From: Streptomyces torulosus
Lineage (GTDB): Bacteria > Actinomycetota > Actinomycetes > Streptomycetales > Streptomycetaceae
NCBI RefSeq assembly: GCF_001419765.1
Contig: NZ_LIRK01000126.1
Location: forward strand, 1 to 64,000
DNA length: 64,000 nucleotides
Direction of reading: 5' to 3'
In this document: positions 11,784 through 20,037 of the stretch, one piece after another
Position numbering within the stretch: position 1 is the stretch's first letter
Layout of the letters: every line of letters starts with the position of its first letter
The notes under the pieces: model-generated
What the model saw: only the letters and a program-made list of their open reading frames with translations
What the model was told of the DNA's origin: nothing
The model's database searches: none
Translations under genes and position numbers: made by a program

Positions 11784-11802
11784 AGAGGTGAGCCTAACCT
11801 GA
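11784..11802 (-). promoter_or_regulatory. DmdR/IdeR-type iron box overlapping the promoter
   Basis: The 19 bases read AGAGGTGAGCCTAACCTGA on the + strand and match 15 of 19 positions of the DtxR-family consensus TWAGGTWAGSCTWACCTWA. On the gene strand the core AGGTTAGGCTCACCT equals the iron-box core known from Streptomyces siderophore genes. The -10 hexamer TAGGCT (11791-11796) lies inside it, so bound repressor would block RNA polymerase directly. Confidence 0.75.
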
Positions 11803-11910
11803 CTTCGGCCCGCGCGACCTCCGGGCGGGCCGAAGGGGTGGAAACGGCGCGGCGAGCGGTGCGTTCGGCGCGCCTCGGCGGTGGCCGTTCCGGCCGGTCA
11901 CTCCGACAGG

Positions 11911-13191
11911 TCACTCCGGCAGTGGTTGCGGCGGTCGCACCCCCACGTACTGGCCGCTCGGGCGCATCCGCAGGGGGCGCTCGCCGTACTCCTCCAGCGC
12001 GTGGGCGATCCAGCCCGCCGTGCGGGCGACGGCGAAGATCGTCTCGCCGGCCGTCGGGGGCATGCCGCAGGAGGCGGTGAGGACCGCCAGGGCCAGGTCG
12101 ACGTTGGCGTGCAGGGGGGTGTGCCGGGCGGCGGTCGACACGATGTCGCGGGCGGCCGCGAGGGCGGGGGCCGCGCGGGGCATGTCGGCCAGGAGCGCGA
12201 ACAGGGCACGCGCGCGTGGGTCCTCGCCCGTGTAGAGACGGTGGCCGAGGCCGGGGATGCCCCGACCGGCGCGCAGTTCCTCCGCGATCACCGGGACGGC
12301 GCTGCCGTGGTCCAGCACATCGGTGAGCAGCCGGTGGGCGAGGGCGCTGGCCGAACCGTGCAGCGGGCCCTCCAGGGCGCCCAGCCCCGCGGAGACGGCC
12401 GCGTACGTGTGCGCGCGGGCCGAGGCGGCGACGCGGACCGCCAGGGTGGAGGCGGCGAGGTCGTGGTCGGCGAGCAGCCCGAGCGCGGTGTCCAGCGCCC
12501 GCAGGGCGGCTTCGTCGGGCGCGCGTCCGCTGAGCCGCGGCCAGAGGCGGTGGGCGAGCGGACCGGTGTCGCGATGGCCGCGCGAGGAGAGGGGGAGGGC
12601 GGCGACGAGCGTGGGGATGAGGGTGCGCGCGGTGCCGAGCACCGCCTCCTCGGAGAGGTCGAAGCGCAGGGGGTCGGCGGCCGCCGCCGCGACCGCCGCG
12701 ACCCGCAGCCGGTCGACGGGGCCGCTGTGCTCCGGCAGCGCGTCGACCGCGCGGCGGGCGGCGGTCACGGACGTCCTCGGGGCGGTGAAGGTCGCGCCGG
12801 GGTGCGGCTCGCCGGTCCACAGCCACTCGGCGACCTCTTCGTAGGAACGGTGCGCGGCCAGTTCCGCCGCGTCGACGCCGCGGAAGTAGTAGTGGTCGTG
12901 CTCGATGAGGGTCAGCCGGGTGCGGACGGACAGCTCGCCCCCGCCGGACGAGGTCGTGCCGCTCTCCCGCCGGTTGCGGCGCGCGAGTGCCGCGACCTCC
13001 TCGGCGTCGAAGGTGCTGCCCCGGCCCGCCGCGTCCCGGCGGCTGCTGAGCTGGCCGCGGCTCACATAGGCGTACACGGTCTCCGGCTTCACGCCGAGCA
13101 GTTCGGCGGTCTCCCTCGTGGTGAGCCGCCGCCCCGGGCGGGCGGAGGTGTTCGCCGGGTTCGTCGATGCGCGCGCGCCTTGCTCCGTCAT
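11911..13191 (-). CDS. Citrate synthase paralogue fused to an N-terminal HTH domain
   Basis: The 426-residue protein is an unusual fusion. Residues about 20-75 form a MerR/excisionase-like helix-turn-helix (LTTRETAELLGVKPETVYAY, then a basic wing with SSRRDAAGRGS). Residues 90-426 form a citrate synthase domain. The three catalytic positions are kept: His in GPLHGSA, His in GLGHRLY and Asp in HANVDLAL. It may condense acetyl-CoA with oxaloacetate (or propionyl-CoA), regulate transcription, or both; sequence alone cannot decide. The gene is divergent from citA, and a 15-base palindrome lies in the 97 bases between them. The ATG at 13191 was chosen because the domain begins soon after; in-frame ATGs at 13221 and 13254 would run through the palindrome. 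Confidence 0.88.
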   Translation of the reverse strand: MTEQGARASTNPANTSARPGRRLTTRETAELLGVKPETVYAYVSRGQLSSRRDAAGRGSTFDAEEVAALARRNRRESGTTSSGGGELSVRTRLTLIEHDHYYFRGVDAAELAAHRSYEEVAEWLWTGEPHPGATFTAPRTSVTAARRAVDALPEHSGPVDRLRVAAVAAAAADPLRFDLSEEAVLGTARTLIPTLVAALPLSSRGHRDTGPLAHRLWPRLSGRAPDEAALRALDTALGLLADHDLAASTLAVRVAASARAHTYAAVSAGLGALEGPLHGSASALAHRLLTDVLDHGSAVPVIAEELRAGRGIPGLGHRLYTGEDPRARALFALLADMPRAAPALAAARDIVSTAARHTPLHANVDLALAVLTASCGMPPTAGETIFAVARTAGWIAHALEEYGERPLRMRPSGQYVGVRPPQPLPE

Positions 13192-13219
13192 GAGTGTCAC
13201 CGTATCCGTTGAGCATGAC

Positions 13220-13234
13220 ATTGATTTAATCAAT
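13220..13234. promoter_or_regulatory. A+T-rich 15-bp palindrome between divergent citrate synthase genes
   Basis: ATTGATTTAATCAAT has perfect 7-base arms around one central T. It lies 28 bases before the HTH-citrate synthase start and 54 bases before citA. Such an A+T-rich element is rare in this G+C-rich DNA and is a likely operator. The binding protein is unknown, but the HTH-fused synthase next to it is an obvious candidate. Confidence 0.6.
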
Positions 13235-13288
13235 ATTGACAGGGATCGAGTCAAGCATGGACAGTCGAATCAAGTTCAAGGAGGAGAC

Positions 13289-14455
13289 ATGCAGATCAAC
13301 AGGGCCGCGACCGCCTCCGTCGACGTGCCGCGAGGACTCGCGGGCGTCGTCGTCACCGACACCGAATTGGGTGACGTCAGAGGGCAGGAGGGCTTTTACC
13401 ACTACCGCCAGTACTCCGCCGTCGAGCTCGCGCAGACCCGCGGCTTCGAGGACGTCTGGCACCTGATGATCCACGGCGAGCTGCCGGACGCCGCGCGACG
13501 GGCCGCGTTCGCCGCGGAGGTCGGCCCCCTGCGCCGGCTGCCCGCCGACGTGCGGGGCGCCCTGCCCGCGATCGCGGCGGCGAGCGCGCACTCGGGGCCG
13601 CTCTCCGGCCTGCGCACCGCGCTGTCGCTGCTCGGCGCCTCCAAGGGCTTCCGCCCGGTGTACGACCTCGACGAGGGTCGGCGCCGTGCGGACGCCCTCG
13701 CCGCCTCGGCGGCCGTACCGACGCTGCTCACCGCGCTGTACCGGCTCGGGCAGGGGCTCGACCCGGTCGAGCCCCGCGACGATCTGCCGTACGCCGCGAA
13801 CTACTTGTACATGTTGACGGGCACGGAACCCGATCCCTGGGCTGCACGGGCGATCGAGCAATACTTGATCTCAACCATTGATCATGGATTCAATGCATCA
13901 ACATTCACCGCCCGCGTGATCACCTCGACGGGTGCCGACGTCGCCGCCTGTCTGGTGGGCGCGGTGGGCGCGCTCTCGGGGCCCCTCCACGGGGGCGCCC
14001 CCAGCCGCGCGCTGGACACGCTCGACGCGATCGGTACCCCGGACCGCATCGACGCGTGGATCCGGGAACGTGTCCTCGCCGGGGACCGCATAATGGGCTT
14101 CGGCCACCCCGTGTACCGTACCGAGGACCCCCGCTCCCGCATGCTGCGCGGCATCGCGGAACAGTTCGGCGGACCGCGCGTCGCCTTCGCGGTGGAGGTC
14201 GAGCGGCAGGTGGAGGCCATCCTCGCTGAGTTGAAGCCGGGCCGTGAGCTGCACACCAATGTCGAGTTCTACGCGGGCGTCGTCATGGAGCTGTGCGGAT
14301 TGCCCCGCGAGATGTTCACGCCGACCTTCGCCGCCGCCCGCGTCGTCGGCTGGAGCGCCAACATCCTCGAACAGGCCCGGGACTCGAAGATCATCCGCCC
14401 GGCGGCACGCTATGTGGGACCGGTGCCCCCGGCAGCCGTACCGCTGGTGGCCTGA
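13289..14455 (+). CDS. citA: Citrate synthase (citrate synthase 2 type)
   Basis: This 388-residue enzyme condenses acetyl-CoA and oxaloacetate to citrate at the entry to the TCA cycle; methylcitrate synthase activity is an alternative. The active-site motifs are GPLHGGAP (His), MGFGHPVYRTEDPRS (His) and HTNVEFYAG. In the last motif the usual catalytic Asp is replaced by Glu. The C-terminal arginine motif is RPAARYVGP. The start at ATG 13289 has an excellent ribosome site AAGGAGGAG (13278-13286). A block of codons near 13862-13905 is strikingly A+T-rich, unlike the rest of the gene. The last 14 coding bases are the first unit of a short tandem repeat that continues downstream. Confidence 0.92.
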   Translation: MQINRAATASVDVPRGLAGVVVTDTELGDVRGQEGFYHYRQYSAVELAQTRGFEDVWHLMIHGELPDAARRAAFAAEVGPLRRLPADVRGALPAIAAASAHSGPLSGLRTALSLLGASKGFRPVYDLDEGRRRADALAASAAVPTLLTALYRLGQGLDPVEPRDDLPYAANYLYMLTGTEPDPWAARAIEQYLISTIDHGFNASTFTARVITSTGADVAACLVGAVGALSGPLHGGAPSRALDTLDAIGTPDRIDAWIRERVLAGDRIMGFGHPVYRTEDPRSRMLRGIAEQFGGPRVAFAVEVERQVEAILAELKPGRELHTNVEFYAGVVMELCGLPREMFTPTFAAARVVGWSANILEQARDSKIIRPAARYVGPVPPAAVPLVA

Positions 14456-14509
14456 CACCCCTGGTCGCCTGACGTCCCTGGTGGTCTGACGTCCCTGGTG
14501 GTCTGACGT
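14442..14509. repeat. 17-bp tandem repeat at the 3' end of citA
   Basis: Four consecutive 17-base units (14442-14458, 14459-14475, 14476-14492, 14493-14509) share the pattern CCCTGGTSGYCTGACGT. The last two are identical. The first unit is the end of the citA coding sequence including its stop, so the array seems to have grown from the gene end. Confidence 0.8.
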
Positions 14510-14564
14510 CTCCGGGCGTCGTACCGCTGCTGATCTGACGTTCACCGGTACCACCTCATGGACG

Positions 14565-14596
14565 GAGCCCGGCACCACGGGGGAGGTGCCGGGCTC
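14565..14596 (+). terminator. Terminator between citA and the opposing small gene
   Basis: A perfect 11-base stem, GAGCCCGGCAC (14565-14575) with GTGCCGGGCTC (14586-14596), has a 10-base loop. It sits between convergent genes and can serve both. Confidence 0.75.
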
Positions 14597-14630
14597 GTGC
14601 GACGCGCTCCGTCACATGAGCGCGACCGTC

Positions 14631-14885
14631 TCACGCATCGGGGATGTCGGCTTTGGCGCGGACCAGGGTCTCGCGCGAGATGATCACGATGCGTTCGTAG
14701 GGAGCGCGCGCCGCGTCGGGCGGCAGCTCACCGTCGAGGGCGGCGGTGGCTTCGGTGCCGATGACAGCGAAGCTGCCGTCGCTGAGTTCGAAGATGTCGG
14801 GGCAGGTCTGGCCCGTGGAGCTGCCGCGCTCCCTGGGCGAGGCGCCAACTCGACGCACGATCTTCAAGTCCGGTCCTAGAGGCAT
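14631..14885 (-). CDS. Small conserved hypothetical protein
   Basis: The 84-residue protein is of a kind found repeatedly in Streptomyces, often near regulatory genes, with the conserved centre CPDIFELSDGSFAVIGTEAT and a C-terminal ERIVIISRETLVRAKADI. There is no signal peptide, membrane helix or known motif. Codon use is typical of the genome, which supports a real gene. The function is unknown. Confidence 0.7.
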   Translation of the reverse strand: MPLGPDLKIVRRVGASPRERGSSTGQTCPDIFELSDGSFAVIGTEATAALDGELPPDAARAPYERIVIISRETLVRAKADIPDA

Positions 14886-15122
14886 TGAGCGAGAAGGGCC
14901 TCAGCCGGGGCGCTGCGCGAGTTGATGACCCATGGTGCGTCCGGTCGGTTCATGAGCGGGCCCACGGATGCTCATGAACGGGCTGCTGCCTCGGGTGGGG
15001 ATCTGCAGCCCTACGCCGCACATGCAAGGACCTGAGCAGGAGGTTCTTCCCGAGCAGGATGCGGAGAGATTACCGGTCCGGGTGTCCCAACGTCTCGCCG
15101 CCTCACGGGACTTGAGAGTGAA
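14886..15122. other. Gap between two small genes
   Basis: These 237 bases show no reading frame with good codon use. Nothing was recognised apart from space for the promoter of the gene at 14631-14885. Confidence 0.4.
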
Positions 15123-15638
15123 TCACTCGTCCGGCGGTTGCCCTATGACCCACCACTCGTCTCCGTCGTCCCGGTCCTCGACCAGATGGTTCATCTCCTC
15201 GACGAGACCGTTCATCATGTCGCCCAGCGCCGCCTCCTCCGAGGCGTCGGGCAGGCTGTCCCGGTGGTGACGCGTGGCCGCCCAGTACTCCCGGAAGATC
15301 GTGTTGCGCGCCATCACCCGCAGGTGCCCGTACAGCTCGCCCAGGCTGAGCGCACCGATGCGGTGGTAGTAGAGCGCGTTGACGTACAGGGCGTTCGCGA
15401 AGAGGTACTGGCGCTGCCGCTCCGGCGGGACCTCGGTCTCGTAGGTGTCGAGCACGGCCGCCAGGGCCGGGTCCTCCATGGCCTTGCACAGCAGGTCGAA
15501 GTGGAGCCGGTGCTGTTCGGCGAGCGCGGCGTGCCTGCGCTGTCGGGAGCCTCTCTCCGTCAGGGCCTGCGCGGCCGAGGCGAGCCGGTCCCGGGCGGCG
15601 GAGCCCAGCCTCCGTATCCCAAAGTTCTGTGTGGCCAT
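15123..15638 (-). CDS. DUF6082 family protein
   Basis: This 171-residue soluble protein resembles the DUF6082 family, which is common in Streptomyces and has no known function. It is mainly helical. The middle motif includes ERQRQYLFANALYVNALYYH, and an acidic tail ends in EWWVIGQPPDE. A basic N-terminal 35 residues precede the domain. It stands alone on the minus strand, with poorly coding DNA on both sides. Confidence 0.75.
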   Translation of the reverse strand: MATQNFGIRRLGSAARDRLASAAQALTERGSRQRRHAALAEQHRLHFDLLCKAMEDPALAAVLDTYETEVPPERQRQYLFANALYVNALYYHRIGALSLGELYGHLRVMARNTIFREYWAATRHHRDSLPDASEEAALGDMMNGLVEEMNHLVEDRDDGDEWWVIGQPPDE

Positions 15639-16011
15639 GTCAACCCCCGGTTCAGGCGTCCATCCGCCGGTCGTCGGACATGGGTCGACAGGATGGGGAC
15701 CGGCGAGCGGTGGGCGGCGCGCTTGCCGTCTCCCAGTGTCGCCGAGCGGCCCTGGTCGGCTGGGAGGCGGAGAGGAGGCGCACGGAAGGATGTGCGGGTG
15801 TCAGAAACCGGCGCCATGCACATCGTGTGCCCTGCGGGCGCCGCTGACAATCGTTCCCTTCGTGTGGGCTGTGTGCCCACTCGTATCCTGGGGCAGCAGT
15901 ACAAGGCCGTACGGGAGCTGCGGTGTTCCGGCGAACGCCGGTCCGTGAGCCGTCCCGCTACGGCGGCCGGCTGCGAGCCGGCGCACGCAACGGTGTGAGA
16001 GAGGGCGCGCG
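15639..16011. other. Intergenic region before the cobW-like gene
   Basis: No convincing gene lies here. A TGACAATCGTT element near 15845 resembles half of a zinc-uptake-regulator (Zur) box, but the second half does not match, so it is not called. The region should carry the divergent promoters of the flanking genes. Confidence 0.4.
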
Positions 16012-17175
16012 TTGAGCCAGTCGTCGAGTCCCGGCCCCCGGGGGCCGCAGCAGATCCCGGTCGTGGTCCTCGCCGGATTCCTGGGCTCCGGCAAGACCAC
16101 CCTCCTCAACCATCTCCTGCACCGCAGCGGCGGCACCCGCATCGGTGCCGTCGTCAACGACTTCGGGGCCATCGAGATCGACGCGATGGCGGTGGCCGGC
16201 GCGCTCGGCGACTCCACGGTGTCGCTGGGCAACGGGTGTCTGTGCTGTGCCGTCGACGCCAGCGAGCTGGACGTGTACCTGGAGCGGCTCGCCGACCCCG
16301 CCACCGGCATCGACGTCATCGTCATCGAGGCCAGTGGGCTCGCCGAGCCTCAGGAACTCGTGCGGATGGTGCTCGCCAGCGAGAACCCCCGGGTCGTGTA
16401 CGGCGGGCTGGTCGCGGTCGTCGACGCGGCCGAGTTCCTCGACACCAGGCAGCGGCACCCCGAGATCGACCGGCACCTCGCCATCGCCGACCTCGTCGTC
16501 GTCAACAAGGTCGACCGGGCCGAGGACGGTGAGCGCGTCCTCGGACTCGTCCGGTCGCTCAGTGAGGGCGCCGCCGTCGTGGCCGCGACGTACGGGCGTA
16601 TCGACCCCGCGTTCCTCTTCGACTGCCGTCCCAGTGAGGAACGCATCGGGCAGCTCTCCTTCGACGACCTCCACCTGCACGACGACCTCCACGGGAACGA
16701 CGGCGCCGAACCGCATGGCGGGGACGACGCCACCGGAGGCCTCGGCGGCGACGCCCACGAGGATCACCTCGGGCATCTGCACACCGCGTACGACAGCGTC
16801 GCCTTCGTCTCCGACCTGCCGATGAACCCCCGGCGGCTGCTGGACTTCCTCGACGGCAGGTCGGACGGGCTGTACCGCATCAAGGGGTACGTCGACTTCG
16901 GGCCCCACGACACCCGCAACCGGTACTCCGTGCACGCGGTCGGGCGGTTCCTGCGGTTCTACCCCGAGCCGTGGGCGCCGGGCGACGAGCCGAGGCTCAC
17001 CCAGCTCGTCCTCATCGGCACCGGTATCGACGCCGCCGCCCTCACCAAGGAGCTGGAGGCGTGCAAGGACGACGCCCCCCGGGCCGACGAGCACAGCATG
17101 TGGGGCGTCCTGCGCTACGTACCGGACAAGGAGCAGGAGGCCGGCGAACCGGACCCCTCCTACGACACCCCCTGA
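16012..17175 (+). CDS. CobW/COG0523 family GTP-binding metal chaperone
   Basis: This 387-residue cytoplasmic G3E GTPase probably inserts or moves a metal such as zinc or cobalt. It has a Walker A motif GFLGSGKTTLLNHLL (residues about 22-36), the metal-binding CxCC motif in GNGCLCCAV (near 79), a Walker B-like IVIEASGLAEP and the guanine motif NKVD. Between about residues 220 and 265 is a loop rich in His, Asp and Gly (HLHDDLHGND, then HEDHLGHLH), a likely metal store. The C-terminal CobW domain begins near SVAFVSDLPMNP. The start is a TTG at 16012 with a purine-rich stretch upstream. It is convergent with parC across a strong hairpin. Confidence 0.9.
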   Translation: MSQSSSPGPRGPQQIPVVVLAGFLGSGKTTLLNHLLHRSGGTRIGAVVNDFGAIEIDAMAVAGALGDSTVSLGNGCLCCAVDASELDVYLERLADPATGIDVIVIEASGLAEPQELVRMVLASENPRVVYGGLVAVVDAAEFLDTRQRHPEIDRHLAIADLVVVNKVDRAEDGERVLGLVRSLSEGAAVVAATYGRIDPAFLFDCRPSEERIGQLSFDDLHLHDDLHGNDGAEPHGGDDATGGLGGDAHEDHLGHLHTAYDSVAFVSDLPMNPRRLLDFLDGRSDGLYRIKGYVDFGPHDTRNRYSVHAVGRFLRFYPEPWAPGDEPRLTQLVLIGTGIDAAALTKELEACKDDAPRADEHSMWGVLRYVPDKEQEAGEPDPSYDTP

Positions 17176-17185
17176 AGCGACCTTC

Positions 17186-17232
17186 GGGCCGCGGCACCCT
17201 CTGACGTCTTTCGCCCGAGGGTGCCGCGGCCC
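17186..17232. terminator. Bidirectional terminator between cobW-like gene and parC
   Basis: A perfect 16-base stem (17186-17201 with 17217-17232) and a 15-base loop lie exactly between the two converging stop codons. Confidence 0.85.
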
Positions 17233-17246
17233 GCCGTCCGCCTCGA

Positions 17247-19703
17247 TCAGACGGGGCCCGCCACCGAGGTCACCGGCTTGCCCAGGGAGACGCCCGAGCC
17301 GTCGCGGCGCGGGTCCATCTCGGGGAGGTCGGCCGGAGTGCCGTTCTTCTGGGCGGCGCGGGCCGGAGTCGGGCCCGCCCAGGCGAAGGACAGGCAGTCC
17401 TCGCCCTTCAGATACCGCTGGCAGCGGACACCGCCCGTGGCGCGGCCCTTGCGCGGGTACTGGTCGAACGGGGTGAGCTTGGCCGTGGTCTGGACGGAGT
17501 CGTCCAGCGTGCCGCGCGAGCCCGCCACCGTGAAGACCACCGCGTCCACAGCCGGGTCGACCGCCGTGAACGAGATGACCTTCGCGCCCTCGGTGAGCTT
17601 GATGCCCGCCATACCGCCGGCCGGGCGGCCCTGCGGGCGGACCTGCGAGGCCTGGTAACGCAGCAGCTGGGCGTCGTCCGTGATGAAGACCAGGTCCTCC
17701 TCGCCCGTGCGCAGCTCGATCGCGCCCACGATCCGGTCGCCCTCCTTGAGGGTGATGACCTCCAACTCCCCCTTGTTGGTCGGGTAGTCGGGCACCACCC
17801 GCTTGACCACACCCTGTTCGGTGCCGATGGCGAGGCCCGGCGACGACTCGTCGAGCGTCGTCAGACAGACCACCGTCTCGCCGTCGTGGAGGGAGACGAA
17901 CTCCGCGAGCGGGGCGCCGCCCGCGAGATTCGGGGCCGCCGCCGTGTCGGGCAGCTGGGGCAGGTCGATCACGTTCAGCCGCAGCAGACGGCCCGTGGAC
18001 GTCACCGCGCCGATCTCGCCGCGGGCCGTCGCCGGGACCGCCGACACGATCACATCGTGCTTGGTGCGCTTGGCTTCCGCGTCCGCAGCGAAGGGCTCGG
18101 CGTCGGCCGTACGGGCGAGCAACCCCGTCGAGGACAGCAGCACCCGGCACGGGTCGTCCGCGACCTGGAGCGGAACCGCGGCCACCGGGGCGCCCGAGGA
18201 CTCCAGCAGCACCGTACGGCGCTCGGTGCCGAACTTCTTCGCCACCGCGGCCAGTTCCCCGGAGACCAGCTTGCGCAGCTCGGCGTCCGACTCCAGGATG
18301 CGCGTCAGCTCCGCGATCTCCGCGTTGAGCCGGTCCTTCTCCGCCTCAAGCTCGATGCGGTCGTACTTGGTGAGACGGCGCAGCGGGGTGTCGAGGATGT
18401 ACTGCGTCTGGACGTCCGACAGGGAGAAGTGCTCCATCAGGCGCTCCTTGGCCTGCGCGGAGTTCTCGCTGGAGCGGATCAGGCGGATGACCTCGTCGAT
18501 GTCCAGCAGCGCCGTGAGCAGTCCCTCGACCAGGTGCAGCCGGTCGCGCTTCTTGCCGCGGCGGAACTCCGAGCGGCGGCGCACGACCTCGAAGCGGTGG
18601 TCGAGGTAGACCTCCAGGAGCTCCTTGAGGCCCAGGGTGAGGGGCTGGCCGTCGACCAGCGCCACGTTGTTGATGCCGAAGGACTCCTCCATCGGCGTCA
18701 GCTTGTAGAGCTGCTCCAGGACCGCCTCCGGCACGAAGCCGTTCTTGATCTCGATGACGAGCCGCAGGCCGTGCTGGCGGTCGGTGAGGTCCTTGACGTC
18801 GGCGATGCCCTGGAGCTTCTTCGAGCCGACCAGGTCCTTGATCTTGGCGATCACCTTCTCGGGGCCGACGGTGAACGGCAGCTCCGTGACGATGAGGCCC
18901 TTGCGGCGCGCCGTCACGTTGTCCACGGCCACGGTGGCGCGGATCTTGAAGGTGCCGCGGCCCGTCTCGTACGCGTCCCTGACGCCGGTGAGTCCGACGA
19001 TCCGCCCGCCCGTGGGCAGGTCGGGGCCCGGGACGTGCTTCATCAGGGCGTCCAGGTCCGCGTTCGGGTATCTGATCAGGTGGCGGGCGGCCGCGATGAC
19101 CTCGCCCAGGTTGTGCGGCGGCATGTTGGTGGCCATACCGACGGCGATGCCCGAGGCGCCGTTGACCAGCAGGTTCGGGAAGGCGGCGGGCAGCGCGACC
19201 GGCTCCTGTTCCTGGCCGTCGTAGTTCGGGGCGAAGTCGACCGTGTTCTCCTCGATCGACTCCGTCATCAGGCTCGTCGCGGCGGCCTGACGGCACTCCG
19301 TGTACCGCATGGCCGCGGGCGGGTCGTCGTTGCCGAGGGAGCCGAAGTTGCCGTGGCCGTCGACCAGGGGGACCCGCATCGAGAAGGGCTGGGCCATGCG
19401 CACCAGGGCGTCGTAGATCGACGAGTCGCCGTGCGGGTGCAGCTTGCCCATGACCTCGCCGACGACGCGGGCGCACTTCACATAGCCGCGGTCGGGGCGC
19501 AGACCCATCTCGTTCATCTGGTAGACGATGCGGCGGTGCACCGGCTTCAGACCGTCACGGGCGTCGGGCAGGGCTCGGGAGTAGATGACCGAGTACGCGT
19601 ACTCCAGGAAGGAGCCCTGCATCTCGTCGACGACGTCGATGTCGAGGATCCGCTCCTCGAACGCGTCGTCGGGCGGCGGGGTCTTCGTGCTGCGGCGGGC
19701 CAT
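17247..19703 (-). CDS. parC: Topoisomerase IV (type IIA) subunit A, ParC
   Basis: This is the DNA-cleaving and rejoining subunit of topoisomerase IV, partner of ParE at 3808-5931. The 818-residue product has the winged-helix breakage domain with the quinolone-region motif [20 protein letters not shown] (near residues 89-108) and the catalytic Tyr134 in AAMRYTECR. Tower and coiled-coil domains follow. The C-terminal beta-pinwheel lacks a clear GyrA box, as expected for a decatenase. The start at ATG 19703 has AAGGAG 9 bases upstream; the longer frame to 19790 is not supported. Confidence 0.93.
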   Translation of the reverse strand: MARRSTKTPPPDDAFEERILDIDVVDEMQGSFLEYAYSVIYSRALPDARDGLKPVHRRIVYQMNEMGLRPDRGYVKCARVVGEVMGKLHPHGDSSIYDALVRMAQPFSMRVPLVDGHGNFGSLGNDDPPAAMRYTECRQAAATSLMTESIEENTVDFAPNYDGQEQEPVALPAAFPNLLVNGASGIAVGMATNMPPHNLGEVIAAARHLIRYPNADLDALMKHVPGPDLPTGGRIVGLTGVRDAYETGRGTFKIRATVAVDNVTARRKGLIVTELPFTVGPEKVIAKIKDLVGSKKLQGIADVKDLTDRQHGLRLVIEIKNGFVPEAVLEQLYKLTPMEESFGINNVALVDGQPLTLGLKELLEVYLDHRFEVVRRRSEFRRGKKRDRLHLVEGLLTALLDIDEVIRLIRSSENSAQAKERLMEHFSLSDVQTQYILDTPLRRLTKYDRIELEAEKDRLNAEIAELTRILESDAELRKLVSGELAAVAKKFGTERRTVLLESSGAPVAAVPLQVADDPCRVLLSSTGLLARTADAEPFAADAEAKRTKHDVIVSAVPATARGEIGAVTSTGRLLRLNVIDLPQLPDTAAAPNLAGGAPLAEFVSLHDGETVVCLTTLDESSPGLAIGTEQGVVKRVVPDYPTNKGELEVITLKEGDRIVGAIELRTGEEDLVFITDDAQLLRYQASQVRPQGRPAGGMAGIKLTEGAKVISFTAVDPAVDAVVFTVAGSRGTLDDSVQTTAKLTPFDQYPRKGRATGGVRCQRYLKGEDCLSFAWAGPTPARAAQKNGTPADLPEMDPRRDGSGVSLGKPVTSVAGPV

Positions 19704-20037
19704 CGCTGCCGGCTCCTTGCTGCAAGTGAACGGACTCTGACGCGGACCATTGTGGACTGCCGCACTGACAACCCGGACACGACCCGGCATTCCCCGCCGG
19801 GGCGGGTGCCCGGCGCCGCCGCGTCAACCGCGTGCGCCGACCTTAACCACTGCCCGTCGGTGACCACCGGCGGTCCCGCTCCCGGCATCCGGGGTTCTCG
19901 CTCTCGGCGTAAGGCGTTCTCGCCGTCGCGTACGGGCTCCGGGAACTTCGCCGAGCGTCCGCACGCTTGCATACAGTGGCAGGACCGGCAGGACAACCGC
20001 GGTTCCAGCGACCGCGCTCGCCATCGAAGGGACGTAC
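19704..20037. other. Divergent promoter region of parC and the M16 operon
   Basis: These 334 bases separate two divergent operons. The sequence TTGCATACAGT near 19970 may hold a -10 element (TACAGT) for the M16 genes. No gene or strong palindrome was found. Confidence 0.4.

Noticed and set aside
15841-15861. Zur-box-like TGACAATCGTT ahead of the cobW-like gene
   Set aside because: Only one half matches the 7-1-7 inverted repeat; the other half (CCCTTC) does not.
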